Shown here one piece after another: positions 16,061-25,376 of a DNA stretch of 50,019 bases. This DNA is from Oscillospiraceae bacterium. GTDB taxonomy: Bacteria > Bacillota > Clostridia > Oscillospirales > Ruminococcaceae. Within the stretch, counting starts at the first letter, position 1. Every line of letters starts with the position of its first letter. The stretch is taken from NCBI GenBank assembly GCA_018434245.1, contig JAHDPQ010000052.1, forward strand, positions 1 to 50,019, read 5' to 3'. The translations under genes and the position numbers were made by a program. The notes beneath the pieces are model-generated. The model did no database searches. It was not told the origin of the DNA and was given only the letters and a program-made list of their open reading frames with translations.

Positions 16061-17036
16061 ATCCATTTGTCCCCGCCGCCTGCGCAGCTTTTCTGCCCTG
16101 CGGGGCCTTGTGCGGGAAACCAGAGTCAGCCCCCAAAGCCTTGTTTACCCCCTGTTTGTAGTGGAAGAACAAAATGTAAGGCGGGAGATCCCCTCCCTGC
16201 CGGGGCAATTCCACTACTCCCCCGACCGGGTGTGTGAGGCAGTGGAGGAAAGCCTTGCCCATGGAGTAAACAAGTTCCTCCTTTTTGGCCTGCCCGCCCA
16301 CAAGGACGAAACGGGCAGCGGCGCATGGAACCCTCAGGGAGTGGTGCAGCAGGGGCTGTGGGCCATCCGGCAGCGGTATCCACAGGTGGTACTCATAGGG
16401 GATGTCTGCCTGTGCGAGTACACCAGCCACGGACACTGCGGCATTTTGGAAGGGGAGGTGCTGGACAACGACAAGACCCTCCCCCTGCTGGCCAAGACGG
16501 CCCTTTCCCAAGCTCAGGCGGGGGCGGATTTGATCGCTCCCTCCGCCATGGCCGACGGTCAGGTAAGGGCCATCCGCTCCGCTTTGGACCGGGAAGGCTT
16601 TGCCCAGACAGGGATTTTAAGTTACAGCGCCAAATATGCCTCGGCTTTTTACGGGCCCTTCCGGGATGCGGCAGGCTCGGCTCCTTCCTTTGGGGATCGG
16701 AAAAGCTATCAGATGGACCCCCACAACCTGCGGGAAGCTCTGCGGGAATGCGCTCTGGATGAGGCGGAAGGGGCCGATTGCCTCATGGTCAAGCCCGCCT
16801 TGAGCTACTTGGATGTTATTGCAAAGGTGCGGCAGTCCACTCATCTTCCTTTGGCGGCCTATTCTGTCAGCGGAGAATATGCTATGATAAAGGCAGCGGC
16901 CCGGGCGGGGCTGATTGACGAATACCCGGCCATGTGCGAAGCTACCGTCAGCATCTTTCGGGCGGGGGCGGATATTCTCATCACCTACTACGCCCGGGAA
17001 CTTGCAAAAGCGATTGTCAAAGGAGATATGGGATGA
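16053..17036 (+). CDS. hemB: Delta-aminolevulinic acid dehydratase
   Basis: 327 residues. The zinc-type metal site is visible in DVCLCEYTSHGHCG (three Cys), the two Schiff-base Lys in SYSAKYASAFYGPFRDA and CLMVKPALSYLDV. It condenses two 5-aminolevulinates to porphobilinogen. SD GGAGGAAG lies inside the end of cobA-hemD. It overlaps hemL by 4 bases. Length is typical. Confidence 0.97.
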   Translation: MNESICPRRLRSFSALRGLVRETRVSPQSLVYPLFVVEEQNVRREIPSLPGQFHYSPDRVCEAVEESLAHGVNKFLLFGLPAHKDETGSGAWNPQGVVQQGLWAIRQRYPQVVLIGDVCLCEYTSHGHCGILEGEVLDNDKTLPLLAKTALSQAQAGADLIAPSAMADGQVRAIRSALDREGFAQTGILSYSAKYASAFYGPFRDAAGSAPSFGDRKSYQMDPHNLREALRECALDEAEGADCLMVKPALSYLDVIAKVRQSTHLPLAAYSVSGEYAMIKAAARAGLIDEYPAMCEATVSIFRAGADILITYYARELAKAIVKGDMG

Positions 17037-18301
17037 TGGAGCACTCCCAAGCGTTGTTCGAGGAGGCAAAGCAGTATCTGCCCGGTGGAGTAAATAGCCC
17101 GGTGCGGGCCTTTGGATCGGTGGGGATGAAACCAAGGTTTATCCGGCAGGCCGACGGCTGCCGTATCACCGATCTGGACGGCAACACCTATGTGGATTAC
17201 GTGGGCTCCTGGGGGCCGATGATTTTGGGCCACAATCACCCCACAGTCCGACAGGCTGTTCTGGAGGCTGTGTCAGGGGGCCTCAGCTTTGGAGCACCCT
17301 GCCCGGCGGAGGTGGATGTGGCAAAGCTGATGTGCCAAATGGTCCCCGAACTTCAAATGGTGCGGATGGTCAACAGCGGCACCGAGGCGGTGATGAGCGC
17401 CCTGCGTCTGGCCCGGGCAGCCACCGGGCGGCATAAGATCATCAAGTTTGAGGGCTGCTATCACGGCCATGTGGATAGCATGCTGGTCAAGGCAGGGTCC
17501 GGGGTGATGACGGCGGGGATTCCCAGCTCCTCCGGGGTATCTCCCGCGGTGACACAGGACACTTTGTTGGCGGTGTACAACGATTTGGAAAGCGTAGAAG
17601 CCCTCTTTGCCGGAAACAAAGGGGAGGTAGCCGCCGTGATTGTGGAACCGGTGGCGGCCAACATGGGGGTAGTTCCCCCCCAGCCGGGATTCCTCCACGG
17701 GCTGCGGGCCTTGTGCGACGCCCACGGCAGCCTGCTGATCTTTGACGAGGTCATCACCGGGTTCCGGCTGGCAAGGGGGGGCGCCCAGGAATACTACGGA
17801 GTACGGGCCGACCTTGTCACCTACGGGAAGATCATCGGGGCGGGGATGCCGGTGGGAGCCTATGGGGGCAGCCGCAAGCTGATGGAGCAGGTAGCTCCCT
17901 GTGGGCCGGTCTATCAGGCGGGAACCCTTTCGGGCAACCCGGTGGCCATGGCGGCGGGTTACGCCCAGCTTTCCATCCTCCAGGAGCAGCCGGAGCTGTA
18001 CGCCCGCCTCAACGCCTTGGGGGAAAAGTTGGCGTCCGGTTTTTCTGAGATTGCCCCCAAAAAGGTGACGGTTCAGCGGGTGGGTTCTTTGGTTTGCCCC
18101 TTCTTCACCAAATCGGAGGTAAAGAACTATCAGGACGCTCTGAAAAGCGATACCAAAGCTTACGCCGCCTACTTTGCAAAAATGCTGGAACAGGGAGTCT
18201 ATCTGGCTCCCGCCCAGTTTGAGGCCATGTTTGTCAGCACCGCCCACACCGAGGAAATCGTCGGGGAGACGGTGGAAGCTATGGCCCGGTCCCTATTATA
18301 A
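17033..18301 (+). CDS. hemL: Glutamate-1-semialdehyde 2,1-aminomutase
   Basis: 422 residues, PLP enzyme of the class III aminotransferase family. Landmarks: PGGVNSPVRAFGSVG at the N-terminus, NSGTEAVMSALRLARAATGR, FEGCYHGHVD, DEVITGFR and the PLP Lys in TYGKIIGAGMPVGAYGG. It converts the HemA product to 5-aminolevulinate. The start is ATG 17033 (or the adjacent ATG 17036), overlapping the hemB stop, with AAAGGAG upstream. Last gene of the operon, followed by a strong terminator. Confidence 0.97.
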   Translation: MMEHSQALFEEAKQYLPGGVNSPVRAFGSVGMKPRFIRQADGCRITDLDGNTYVDYVGSWGPMILGHNHPTVRQAVLEAVSGGLSFGAPCPAEVDVAKLMCQMVPELQMVRMVNSGTEAVMSALRLARAATGRHKIIKFEGCYHGHVDSMLVKAGSGVMTAGIPSSSGVSPAVTQDTLLAVYNDLESVEALFAGNKGEVAAVIVEPVAANMGVVPPQPGFLHGLRALCDAHGSLLIFDEVITGFRLARGGAQEYYGVRADLVTYGKIIGAGMPVGAYGGSRKLMEQVAPCGPVYQAGTLSGNPVAMAAGYAQLSILQEQPELYARLNALGEKLASGFSEIAPKKVTVQRVGSLVCPFFTKSEVKNYQDALKSDTKAYAAYFAKMLEQGVYLAPAQFEAMFVSTAHTEEIVGETVEAMARSLL

Positions 18302-18307
18302 AAAGCT

Positions 18308-18351
18308 AAAAGCAACCCGGAGCCGTGTTAAGGCTCCGGGTTGCTTTTTTT
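18308..18351. terminator. Strong bidirectional terminator, hemL / aconitase
   Basis: AGCAACCCGGAGCC (18311-18324) and GGCTCCGGGTTGCT (18332-18345) form a perfect 14-bp stem, with TTTTTTT on the plus side and TTTT after the stem on the minus side. It serves both convergent operons. Confidence 0.93.
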
Positions 18352-18403
18352 AAACCCTTTCTCTTCCTTGAGACCCGTCTGCATCTCAAATGCTTACACG
18401 ATT

Positions 18404-20320
18404 TTATCCATGGTTTTTGATAAACCGTACCATCCCCCCGGCCAGAAGGACCTGCTGCTCCCAAGGAGTGACGGAAAGCTTCAGAGGTACGGTATTTCCG
18501 CCAATCTGAGCTTCCAAAGGGAGTCCCTGTTCTACCTTGGATAATAAGTCGGGGATGCTCACATCGTCCAGCTTTTTTACCGAGTTGTAATCGGCTGGGT
18601 TTGCGAATTCCAGAGGAAAGATGCCACTGTTGATGAGATTTGCCTTGTGAATCCGGGAAAAGCTCTTGGCGATTACTGCGCGGACCCCCAGATAGACCGG
18701 AGCCAATGCCGCGTGTTCCCGGCTGGAACCTTGCCCGTAGTTCTCGCCCCCCACAATGATGCCGCCGCCGTACTTCTTGGCGGTTTCGGGGAAATCGGGG
18801 TCGCAGCGCACCAGACAAAACTGGGAAAGGTGGGGAATGTTGGAGCGGTAGCGCATGACATCCGCCCCCCCGGGCATGATGTGGTCGGTGGTCACGTCGT
18901 CCCCTGTCACAATCAGAACCTTTCCCTGTAAATTCCCAGGCATATCCTCAAACATGGGAAAGGGTTTGATATTTGTTCCCCGGACAATCTCGGTCTCAGG
19001 GTCGGGGTCAGGGTAGATCAGCAGATTGTCCGACACCACAAAGCGCTGGGGCAGATCAATCTGGGGCGTGGGGCAGATGTCTTGCAGAGAAGTGATGGTT
19101 CCCCGCAAAGCAGTAGCCACCGCCGTTTCCACGCTGGAAAGATAGACCTGAGCGTCGGCAGTGCCGCTTCTCCGCTCAAAGTTACGATTAAAGGTCCGCA
19201 GAGAAACCCCTGCGCTTTTGGGGGCCTGCCCCACGCCGATGCAGGGGCCGCAGGTGCACTCCAAAATTCGGGCCCCCGCCTGAATCATGTGGGCAAGGGC
19301 TCCGTTTTCCGCCAGTGCCGTCAGAACCTGCCGAGAACCGGGAGAAATGGTGAGAGAAACACCGGGGTGAATCTGGCGCCCCTTAAGGACATGGGCCGCC
19401 CGCATCAAATCCGCGTAGGAGGAGTTGGTACAGGAGCCGATGCAGACCTGATCCACCTTGATGTGACTAAGCTCACTCACAGGTTTTACATTGTCAGGGC
19501 TGTGGGGAGCTGCCACCAGGGGTTCCAAAGCGGAAAGGTCGATTGCAATGGTCTTGGCGTAGCGGGCATCCTCGTCCGCTGTAAGGGGGATATACTGGTC
19601 CTCCCGCCCCTGTGCCTGCAAAAACCGCAGGGTTTGAGCGTCGGAGGGGAATACCGAACAGGTTGCCCCCAGCTCTGCCCCCATGTTGGTAATGGTGGCC
19701 CGCTCGTAAACGGAAAGAGTTTCCACTCCTTCTCCGGCATACTCCACGGCGTAGCCCACACCGCCCTTGACGGTGAGACGGCGTAGCACCTCCAGAATAA
19801 TGTCCTTGGCGGCGCAGCCGTCCTGCAGGCGGCCCTTGAGGAGCACCCGGATAACTCCCGGCATGGTGAGCCGGTAGGAGCCGGTTCCCATGGCCACCGC
19901 CACATCCAGTCCCCCGGCTCCGATGGCCAGCATCCCCAAACCGCCGCCGGTGGGGGTATGGGAATCGGAGCCAAGAAGGCTTCTGCCCGGGCGGCCAAAG
20001 CGCTCCAGATGCACCTGATGGCAGATGCCGTTGCCGGGGCGGGAAAAGTACAGGCCGTACCGTTTGCAGAAGGTCTGCAGAAACAGATGGTCATCGGCAT
20101 TTTCAAAGCCGGTTTGCAGGGTGTTGTGGTCCACGTACAGCACAGAAAGCTCCGTTTGGGGTTTGGTCAGCCCCATGGCCTCGAACTGAAGGCAGGCCAT
20201 GGTTCCCAGAGCGTCCTGCAGCAGAGTTTGATCGATGCGGATGGCAATCTGGCTGCCTGCCACCGCTTCTCCCTCCACCAAGTGGGAGGATATGAGTTTT
20301 TCTACTAGGTTTTGTCCCAT
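18404..20320 (-). CDS. Aconitate hydratase (Aquifex/mitochondrial-type)
   Basis: 638 residues, a full single-chain aconitase. The three 4Fe-4S cysteines are in VCIGSCTNSSY (one) and CTCGPCIG (two); SDSHTPTGGGLGMLAIGAGGLDVA is a substrate-binding segment, and the swivel domain has GGENYGQGSSREHAAL near residue 535. It interconverts tricarboxylates (citrate, cis-aconitate, isocitrate or methyl analogues) by dehydration/hydration. It is the last gene of the sigma-54 operon, 14 bases after the RraA-family gene, which suggests a catabolic role, possibly on the transporter's substrate, in addition to any TCA role. Confidence 0.93.
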   Translation of the reverse strand: MGQNLVEKLISSHLVEGEAVAGSQIAIRIDQTLLQDALGTMACLQFEAMGLTKPQTELSVLYVDHNTLQTGFENADDHLFLQTFCKRYGLYFSRPGNGICHQVHLERFGRPGRSLLGSDSHTPTGGGLGMLAIGAGGLDVAVAMGTGSYRLTMPGVIRVLLKGRLQDGCAAKDIILEVLRRLTVKGGVGYAVEYAGEGVETLSVYERATITNMGAELGATCSVFPSDAQTLRFLQAQGREDQYIPLTADEDARYAKTIAIDLSALEPLVAAPHSPDNVKPVSELSHIKVDQVCIGSCTNSSYADLMRAAHVLKGRQIHPGVSLTISPGSRQVLTALAENGALAHMIQAGARILECTCGPCIGVGQAPKSAGVSLRTFNRNFERRSGTADAQVYLSSVETAVATALRGTITSLQDICPTPQIDLPQRFVVSDNLLIYPDPDPETEIVRGTNIKPFPMFEDMPGNLQGKVLIVTGDDVTTDHIMPGGADVMRYRSNIPHLSQFCLVRCDPDFPETAKKYGGGIIVGGENYGQGSSREHAALAPVYLGVRAVIAKSFSRIHKANLINSGIFPLEFANPADYNSVKKLDDVSIPDLLSKVEQGLPLEAQIGGNTVPLKLSVTPWEQQVLLAGGMVRFIKNHG

Positions 20321-20334
20321 AGAGGTAAGCCCCT

Positions 20335-21009
20335 TTAAATAATCTCGCAGCCCAGCCGGGTCAGAGTCTGATCCACCCAGGATTTATTCAGGGTGCCTTC
20401 CTCGATGTTGCGGAACTTGCCTTCTTCCATCTCGTGGTGCTTTTTCGCCTTGAGATACACTTCTTCCGCGTCTGCCGGGCGGATAACCACCACGCCGTCG
20501 GTGTCTCCCACCAGAATATCTCCCGGCAACACTGCCTGTCCGCCGATGCAGATGGGGACGTTAATTTCCCCGGGGCCATTTTTGTAGGGGCCTTTGGGCT
20601 GGACTCCTCTGGCGTAAACGCTCAGGTTGAGGTCTCGCAACGCCTCTACATCCCGGATGCAGCCGTCGATCAAAAATCCTGCTACTCCCCGCTTGATGGC
20701 CTCTCGCATCATGATCTCCCCGCAGAGGGAGTGGTCAATGCAGCCTTCACCGTCCACGGCGATGATGTCGCCGGGCTGGGCCATGCCGATGGCTTTGTGG
20801 AACATCAGATTATCCCCCAAGGGGGCCTTGACTGTCAGGGCTGTTCCCAGCAGGGGAATGCTGTTGTAGGGCTTAATATCTTTATGTACGCTGTAAATTC
20901 TCCCCATATTGTCGCAGATATTGGCCACGGGGATGCCCCGGAAGCGCTCTACCAGAGAGCGCTCGGGGCGGTTGATTTCGGTAAAAATACGAAAACCTAT
21001 GTTTGCCAT
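20335..21009 (-). CDS. RraA-family aldolase (4-hydroxy-4-methyl-2-oxoglutarate aldolase type)
   Basis: 224 residues. Hallmarks: VANICDNMGR near the N-terminus, PGDIIAVDGEG, a DGCIRDVEAL segment with the metal/substrate Arg-Asp pair, and GDILVGDTDGVVVIP-like GDTDGVVVIRP. True metal-dependent members split 4-hydroxy-2-oxo acids such as 4-carboxy-4-hydroxy-2-oxoadipate into pyruvate plus a second acid; other family members are RNase E regulators. The catabolic operon favours an aldolase. ATG 21009 is preferred to the TTG at 21018, which would sit on top of the SD AAAAAGGA. Confidence 0.85.
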   Translation of the reverse strand: MANIGFRIFTEINRPERSLVERFRGIPVANICDNMGRIYSVHKDIKPYNSIPLLGTALTVKAPLGDNLMFHKAIGMAQPGDIIAVDGEGCIDHSLCGEIMMREAIKRGVAGFLIDGCIRDVEALRDLNLSVYARGVQPKGPYKNGPGEINVPICIGGQAVLPGDILVGDTDGVVVIRPADAEEVYLKAKKHHEMEEGKFRNIEEGTLNKSWVDQTLTRLGCEII

Positions 21010-21028
21010 GGTAATCAATCCTTTTTGG

Positions 21029-22090
21029 TTAGTCGACGAGCCCGATTTCTTTGAGAAGCTTTTCGATCATTTCGCACTGTTCCCGGTACATTTTGTCAAA
21101 ATCGGCAGCGTTGGCATAGACCGGGGGCTCGCCCAGGGTTTCGCCGCGGCGGGCATAATCTTCGCTGGTGATAATTTTTTCAAAGGCTTCGTCCAGCACA
21201 GCCAGCACTTCGGGAGGGGTGCTCGCAGGAGCAAAGATGCCCCGGGTAGAGGTGAGGGTGGCGTTGTAGCCCTGCTCGATAAAGGTGGGGGCATCAGGCA
21301 GATCATCGATTCGCTCGGGGCTGGAAACACCGATGATCTTCAGCTCTCCCGCCTTGACCTGCTCGGTGAGGGAAGCGGGGAAGCAGACGGCACCGCCAAT
21401 ATGTCCGCCCAGCACAGCGCTGATGCTCTCAGAGGTGCCAGCAAAGGGGATTTCGGTGACATCGCCTACAATATCCATGGCGTAGAGCATGTTGGCTCCC
21501 AGTACGTGTAGGGTGGAGCCAACACCGGGATGCCCCCAGGAAAACTCGCCGGGATGTGCTTTTGCATACTCCACCAGCTCTTCGGCGGTGTCGAAGGGAG
21601 CGTCTGCGCGGACCGCCAGAGCGGGAGCCACATCGCTGGCCAGAGCAACCCCTACAAAGTCGTCGGCGTCAAAATCAACAGAGTCCATGTACAGGGAAAT
21701 GGGCAGGGACATGGTGGCGTACAGAAGGGTGTAGCCGTCCGCCTTGGAGGTGGCCACCGCTGTGGCTCCCACCGCGCCGCCGGCACCGGGTTTACAGGTG
21801 ATCTGAATGGGCTGCCCCAGAAAATTGGGGGCCTCGGGGGTCAGCAGCTCCGCTGCCAGATGAGTGCCGCCGCCGGCGGAAAAGCCAACAATAATTTCCA
21901 CCGGCTTGGTGGGAAAATCAGTAGCAGGCAGTGGTTCTGCTTCCTGAGACTGGGCGGGGGCCGCTTCCTGAGACTGGGGAGCGCTGGCCGCAGGGGAAGA
22001 AGCGGGAGCACCGCCGGAAGCACAACCGGTAAGAGCCAAAAGCAGAGCAAATACAAGGGCGGAAATGCGGGTAAAAACAGACCGTTTCAT
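21029..22090 (-). CDS. Tripartite tricarboxylate transporter substrate-binding lipoprotein TctC-like
   Basis: 353 residues. A lipoprotein signal ends in ALTGCASGG, followed by a Ser/Ala/Pro/Gln-rich linker and a TctC (Bug) domain starting DFPTKPVEIIVGFSAGGGTH, the usual carboxylate-loop region. It captures a carboxylate outside the cell for TctA/TctB. ATG 22090 follows AAAGGAG. It lies 68 bases after tctA, with a 16-bp palindrome in the gap. Confidence 0.92.
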   Translation of the reverse strand: MKRSVFTRISALVFALLLALTGCASGGAPASSPAASAPQSQEAAPAQSQEAEPLPATDFPTKPVEIIVGFSAGGGTHLAAELLTPEAPNFLGQPIQITCKPGAGGAVGATAVATSKADGYTLLYATMSLPISLYMDSVDFDADDFVGVALASDVAPALAVRADAPFDTAEELVEYAKAHPGEFSWGHPGVGSTLHVLGANMLYAMDIVGDVTEIPFAGTSESISAVLGGHIGGAVCFPASLTEQVKAGELKIIGVSSPERIDDLPDAPTFIEQGYNATLTSTRGIFAPASTPPEVLAVLDEAFEKIITSEDYARRGETLGEPPVYANAADFDKMYREQCEMIEKLLKEIGLVD

Positions 22091-22130
22091 AAAGGGACTC
22101 CTTTCATCAATCACTGACTGTTTTATTGTT

Positions 22131-22146
22131 ATGGAGCATGCTCCAT
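22131..22146. repeat. 16-bp perfect palindrome between tctA and tctC
   Basis: ATGGAGCATGCTCCAT is fully self-complementary. In a transporter operon it could form a small RNA hairpin that stabilises or processes mRNA so that the binding protein is made in excess. Confidence 0.5.
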
Positions 22147-22158
22147 TGAGGCTATAGG

Positions 22159-23682
22159 TTAAAGGACTTCCTCTTCACCGGCGTCGTTGATCACGACCAC
22201 TTCCTTCATTGCCATTTTTCGGTTGCGCCGCACCATAAAGGCTGCAAAGACAACGGCACCTATAATCAAAACGCAGGAAAGGGGGCGGGTAAAGAAGATT
22301 ACCGGGCTGTTGTTGGAAAGCAGAAGGCTTTGCCGCAGGCTGGTTTCCAGCTGGGAGCCTATAACGAAGGCAATAACCATAGGGGGAATAGGGAACCCGT
22401 TTTTGTTAAGGATAAAGCCTAAAGCGCCAAAACCAACCATCATCATCGTGTCAAAAACATTGGCCCGGGTGCTGTAGGTACCCACAACACAGATGATAAA
22501 GATAAGGGGCAGCAGCACGGCCTTGCGCAGTTTGACAATCTTGGAAAAGACGGGAATGCCCAAGCGCCCGATGATCAGCAGGGCCACAACGGAAAGCATC
22601 AGGGCGATGTACACCTTATACACGCTGCCAATGTCATCAATAAACAGCAGGGGCCCGGGTTTGATGCCGTGGGCGATAAGAGCTCCTACCAAAATGGCAG
22701 TGACCACATCACCGGGAATACCAAGGGTGAGCATAGGCACCAATGCACCGCCGCAAACTGCATTGTTGGCAGCTTCGGGAGCGGCCACACCGTCAATGAT
22801 GCCGGTTCCAAATTTTTCTGGATACTTGGAGCGGCGCTGGGCTTCTGCATAGGCTACAAAGCAGGCGGTGCTTCCGCCGATGCCGGGCAGCACACCAATC
22901 AGAGCACCCATCACACCGGAAATAACCATATTATACTTTTGGCTCCAGTATTCGGCAAAGCTCAGTTTGTCGTTCACCGTCAAAGTGTTGGGCTTTTGGT
23001 ACAATTCTGTCTTGCCCTTGGAAAGCTGGCTGAGCACTTCCGCCAGTGCAAAGAGGCCAATAAAAATCGAAAGAGTCTGGATACCGTCGCCCAGATTGAT
23101 GTTGCCAAAGGTAAAGCGTTTGCTGCCGTAGATGGGGTCCATACCCACCGTGGCAAAAAGCAGTCCGATGGAAGCGGAGATGACACCTTTGAGCAGGGAA
23201 CGGCCGGAAATACCGGCAATCAGCGCTAGAGAAAGAAGCATAAGCCCGAAATATTCTGGTGGGCCAAACTTGAGGGTGACGGCCGACAGGGGCTTTGCCA
23301 TGGCCAGCAGAATCACGGTGCCGATAATGCCCCCGGTGCAGGAGGCGTACAGAGCCATTAGCAGGGCTTTGCCCGCCTGGCCGTTAAGAGCCATCTTGTA
23401 GCCGTCCAAAGTGGTGGCTGCGGCACTGGCGGTGCCCGGTGTGTTGATAAGGATGGCCGACACCGAACCACCGAACATGGCTCCCTGATAAGCGCCCATC
23501 ATCAGGGCAATGGCTACGGTAGTGGGCAGATAAAGGCTAATGGGCAAAAGCAAAGCAATCGTCATGCTGGGGCTGATACCCGGCAGGCCGCCGCCGATGA
23601 TTCCCACGGCAACTCCCACCAGCAGAGCAAATACCACCTGAATGGAAAAGAAGCCTGCAAGTGTTTCCAATATTAAAGACAT
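22159..23682 (-). CDS. Tripartite tricarboxylate transporter large permease TctA-like
   Basis: 507 residues, about 11-12 membrane segments. Family motifs include GIIGGGLPGISPSMTIALLLP near the N-terminus and LPGIGGSTACFVAYAEAQR in the second half, the paired conserved loops of TctA. It is the main Na+-coupled permease. The ATG at 23682 starts the family's normal N-terminus and follows GGGGGGAAAG; an in-frame extension to 23781 lies within tctB and is not real. Confidence 0.94.
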   Translation of the reverse strand: MSLILETLAGFFSIQVVFALLVGVAVGIIGGGLPGISPSMTIALLLPISLYLPTTVAIALMMGAYQGAMFGGSVSAILINTPGTASAAATTLDGYKMALNGQAGKALLMALYASCTGGIIGTVILLAMAKPLSAVTLKFGPPEYFGLMLLSLALIAGISGRSLLKGVISASIGLLFATVGMDPIYGSKRFTFGNINLGDGIQTLSIFIGLFALAEVLSQLSKGKTELYQKPNTLTVNDKLSFAEYWSQKYNMVISGVMGALIGVLPGIGGSTACFVAYAEAQRRSKYPEKFGTGIIDGVAAPEAANNAVCGGALVPMLTLGIPGDVVTAILVGALIAHGIKPGPLLFIDDIGSVYKVYIALMLSVVALLIIGRLGIPVFSKIVKLRKAVLLPLIFIICVVGTYSTRANVFDTMMMVGFGALGFILNKNGFPIPPMVIAFVIGSQLETSLRQSLLLSNNSPVIFFTRPLSCVLIIGAVVFAAFMVRRNRKMAMKEVVVINDAGEEEVL

Positions 23683-23695
23683 ATTCTTTCCCCCC

Positions 23696-24190
23696 TTAAA
23701 AACCCAGCGGTCCCATTGGAAACCGGATGCGAAAGCCATAGCTGAAGATAAGATACACAATGGGCACATAAACCACAGCAATCACCAGATTCTTACCCCA
23801 ACTGGGGCTGCCAAAGTGCCAAAGCAAAAAGATCAGGAAGGGAATGCTGCTGAGGACAAAGCCCAGATGTTGCAACAGAACCAGATACACAATGGCGCTG
23901 ACCAGAAAGATGACGTGAGGCAAAAACACCTTGTAATCTGTCTTCCAGGCGCCTTCGGCCCGCTCTTTGGTCGCTTGTTCCCGGTGGCGGTACAGGTCGT
24001 AGGCACTGGTTGCTGCCAAAAGCAGTCCGCAAAGGCCAAAGACAATTACCATCAGCTTGGGGAAAAAGTCGGCGGCCAGATTTTTGCCAGCCTTTACACT
24101 GATTTGAGCGGGAATCAGCACAAAGTACATCAACAGGGAAATTACAAACAAAAGAATACCAGAACGTAAATCAGAGTAGATTTTCTTCAT
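23696..24190 (-). CDS. Tripartite tricarboxylate transporter small permease TctB-like
   Basis: 164 residues with four membrane helices (about 10-30, 42-62, 85-110, 118-150) and short charged loops, as in TctB. It partners TctA. AGGAGG lies 7 bases upstream of ATG 24190; the preceding codon is GTG. It sits between prpF and tctA with 13- and 20-base gaps. Confidence 0.88.
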   Translation of the reverse strand: MKKIYSDLRSGILLFVISLLMYFVLIPAQISVKAGKNLAADFFPKLMVIVFGLCGLLLAATSAYDLYRHREQATKERAEGAWKTDYKVFLPHVIFLVSAIVYLVLLQHLGFVLSSIPFLIFLLWHFGSPSWGKNLVIAVVYVPIVYLIFSYGFRIRFPMGPLGF

Positions 24191-24210
24191 CACACAACCT
24201 CCTCATATGG

Positions 24211-25362
24211 TTATAGTTCAAGGCAGGCGCGGGGAATATAGGCGATGCCGTCCATCAGAAGGCGGGCGGTGCGGTATACTCCCTCACAGGTTATTTTGCC
24301 GTCTTCCCGGTAGATATCCACCTCCATGGCGCCGTAGGGTTGCCCGATGAGCAGAGTTTCCTTTCCTCTGGCCTCAGGGCGCATCACATCCCAGATCACC
24401 GTGCCGGGAATGGTAGCCGCCGCTCCTGTGCTTACCGCTCCGCCGATCATGTAGGCCCGGTGCATCTTCTGCATGGAACCCAGACGGGCCACAAGATCCA
24501 CCTCCTCCGCTTTGACAAGCTTTCCCTCGGGATTGACATAATCCCGAGGTGCGGAGACAAATCCAACCTTGGGGAAGGCGGGGCTGTGCTCGGTAGCATC
24601 CTCCTTGCGCTTTACAATGCCCGCCAGCACGGCCGCATGGCTGCGCAGCTCCTCCATCAAAGCAAGCACTTCGGGCATGGCCTCCACTTGGGTAGGCAGC
24701 TCGGTGCCGGCAAGCCCCAGCTCGTGAGCTAGCAGATATACCACCGGAGTTACAGAATCCACAACGGACAGGGTAAACTTCCCTTTTTCCCCCAGATCAA
24801 TGACGTCCTTGGGGTTTCCTGTGGGGAGCAGCTTGCCGGTCACCCCTCCGGCGGGATCAAAAAACTCCACCCGTAGCTTCGCGCCGGTACCCGGCACCCC
24901 CGGAATGGCGTAATCCCCTTCCGAAATCGCCCGGCCGTCCTTCACCGGAACCCGGACCTTCAGGTGCTTGTTGGTGTTGGTGTTAAACACCTGTACATCG
25001 GTGTAGAGCTCTGTGGCCTTGACATAGTTTTTGTCTACGGCATAAATGCCCACCGCTGCACTGAGGTTGCCGCAGTTGCCCTGCCAGTCGATCTTGGCTT
25101 TATCTACCGACACCTGGCCAAAGGTATAGTCCACATCCATCCCCTCCCGCTGGGAGGGGCCGATGATGCAGACTTTGCTGGTAAGGGAGTTGGCTCCCCC
25201 CAAACCATCGATTTGCCTTGCATCGGGGCTGCCCAGAAGCTTCAGGATAATTTTATCCCGCAGTTCCCCCGGTGGCGGAAGCTCGTTTTCTCGCAGAAAC
25301 AGCCCTTTGCTGGTTCCTCCCCGGACAATGGAACAGCGAAAGCTCAAGGTATCTTCCCGCAT
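24211..25362 (-). CDS. PrpF-family isomerase (2-methylaconitate / 4-oxalomesaconate type)
   Basis: 383 residues. RCSIVRGGTSKGLFL at the N-terminus and GNCGNLSAAVGIYAVD near residue 97 (containing a conserved Cys) are the PrpF/DUF453 signatures; the second half repeats the diaminopimelate-epimerase-like fold. Characterised members move a double bond or flip cis/trans in aconitate-like acids: PrpF on 2-methyl-trans-aconitate, GalD on 4-oxalomesaconate. With TctABC and aconitase beside it, a (trans-)aconitate-like substrate is the natural guess. SD AAAGGAG precedes the ATG; 14 bases after the dehydrogenase gene. Confidence 0.9.
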   Translation of the reverse strand: MREDTLSFRCSIVRGGTSKGLFLRENELPPPGELRDKIILKLLGSPDARQIDGLGGANSLTSKVCIIGPSQREGMDVDYTFGQVSVDKAKIDWQGNCGNLSAAVGIYAVDKNYVKATELYTDVQVFNTNTNKHLKVRVPVKDGRAISEGDYAIPGVPGTGAKLRVEFFDPAGGVTGKLLPTGNPKDVIDLGEKGKFTLSVVDSVTPVVYLLAHELGLAGTELPTQVEAMPEVLALMEELRSHAAVLAGIVKRKEDATEHSPAFPKVGFVSAPRDYVNPEGKLVKAEEVDLVARLGSMQKMHRAYMIGGAVSTGAAATIPGTVIWDVMRPEARGKETLLIGQPYGAMEVDIYREDGKITCEGVYRTARLLMDGIAYIPRACLEL

Positions 25363-25376
25363 ATACTCACACTCCT

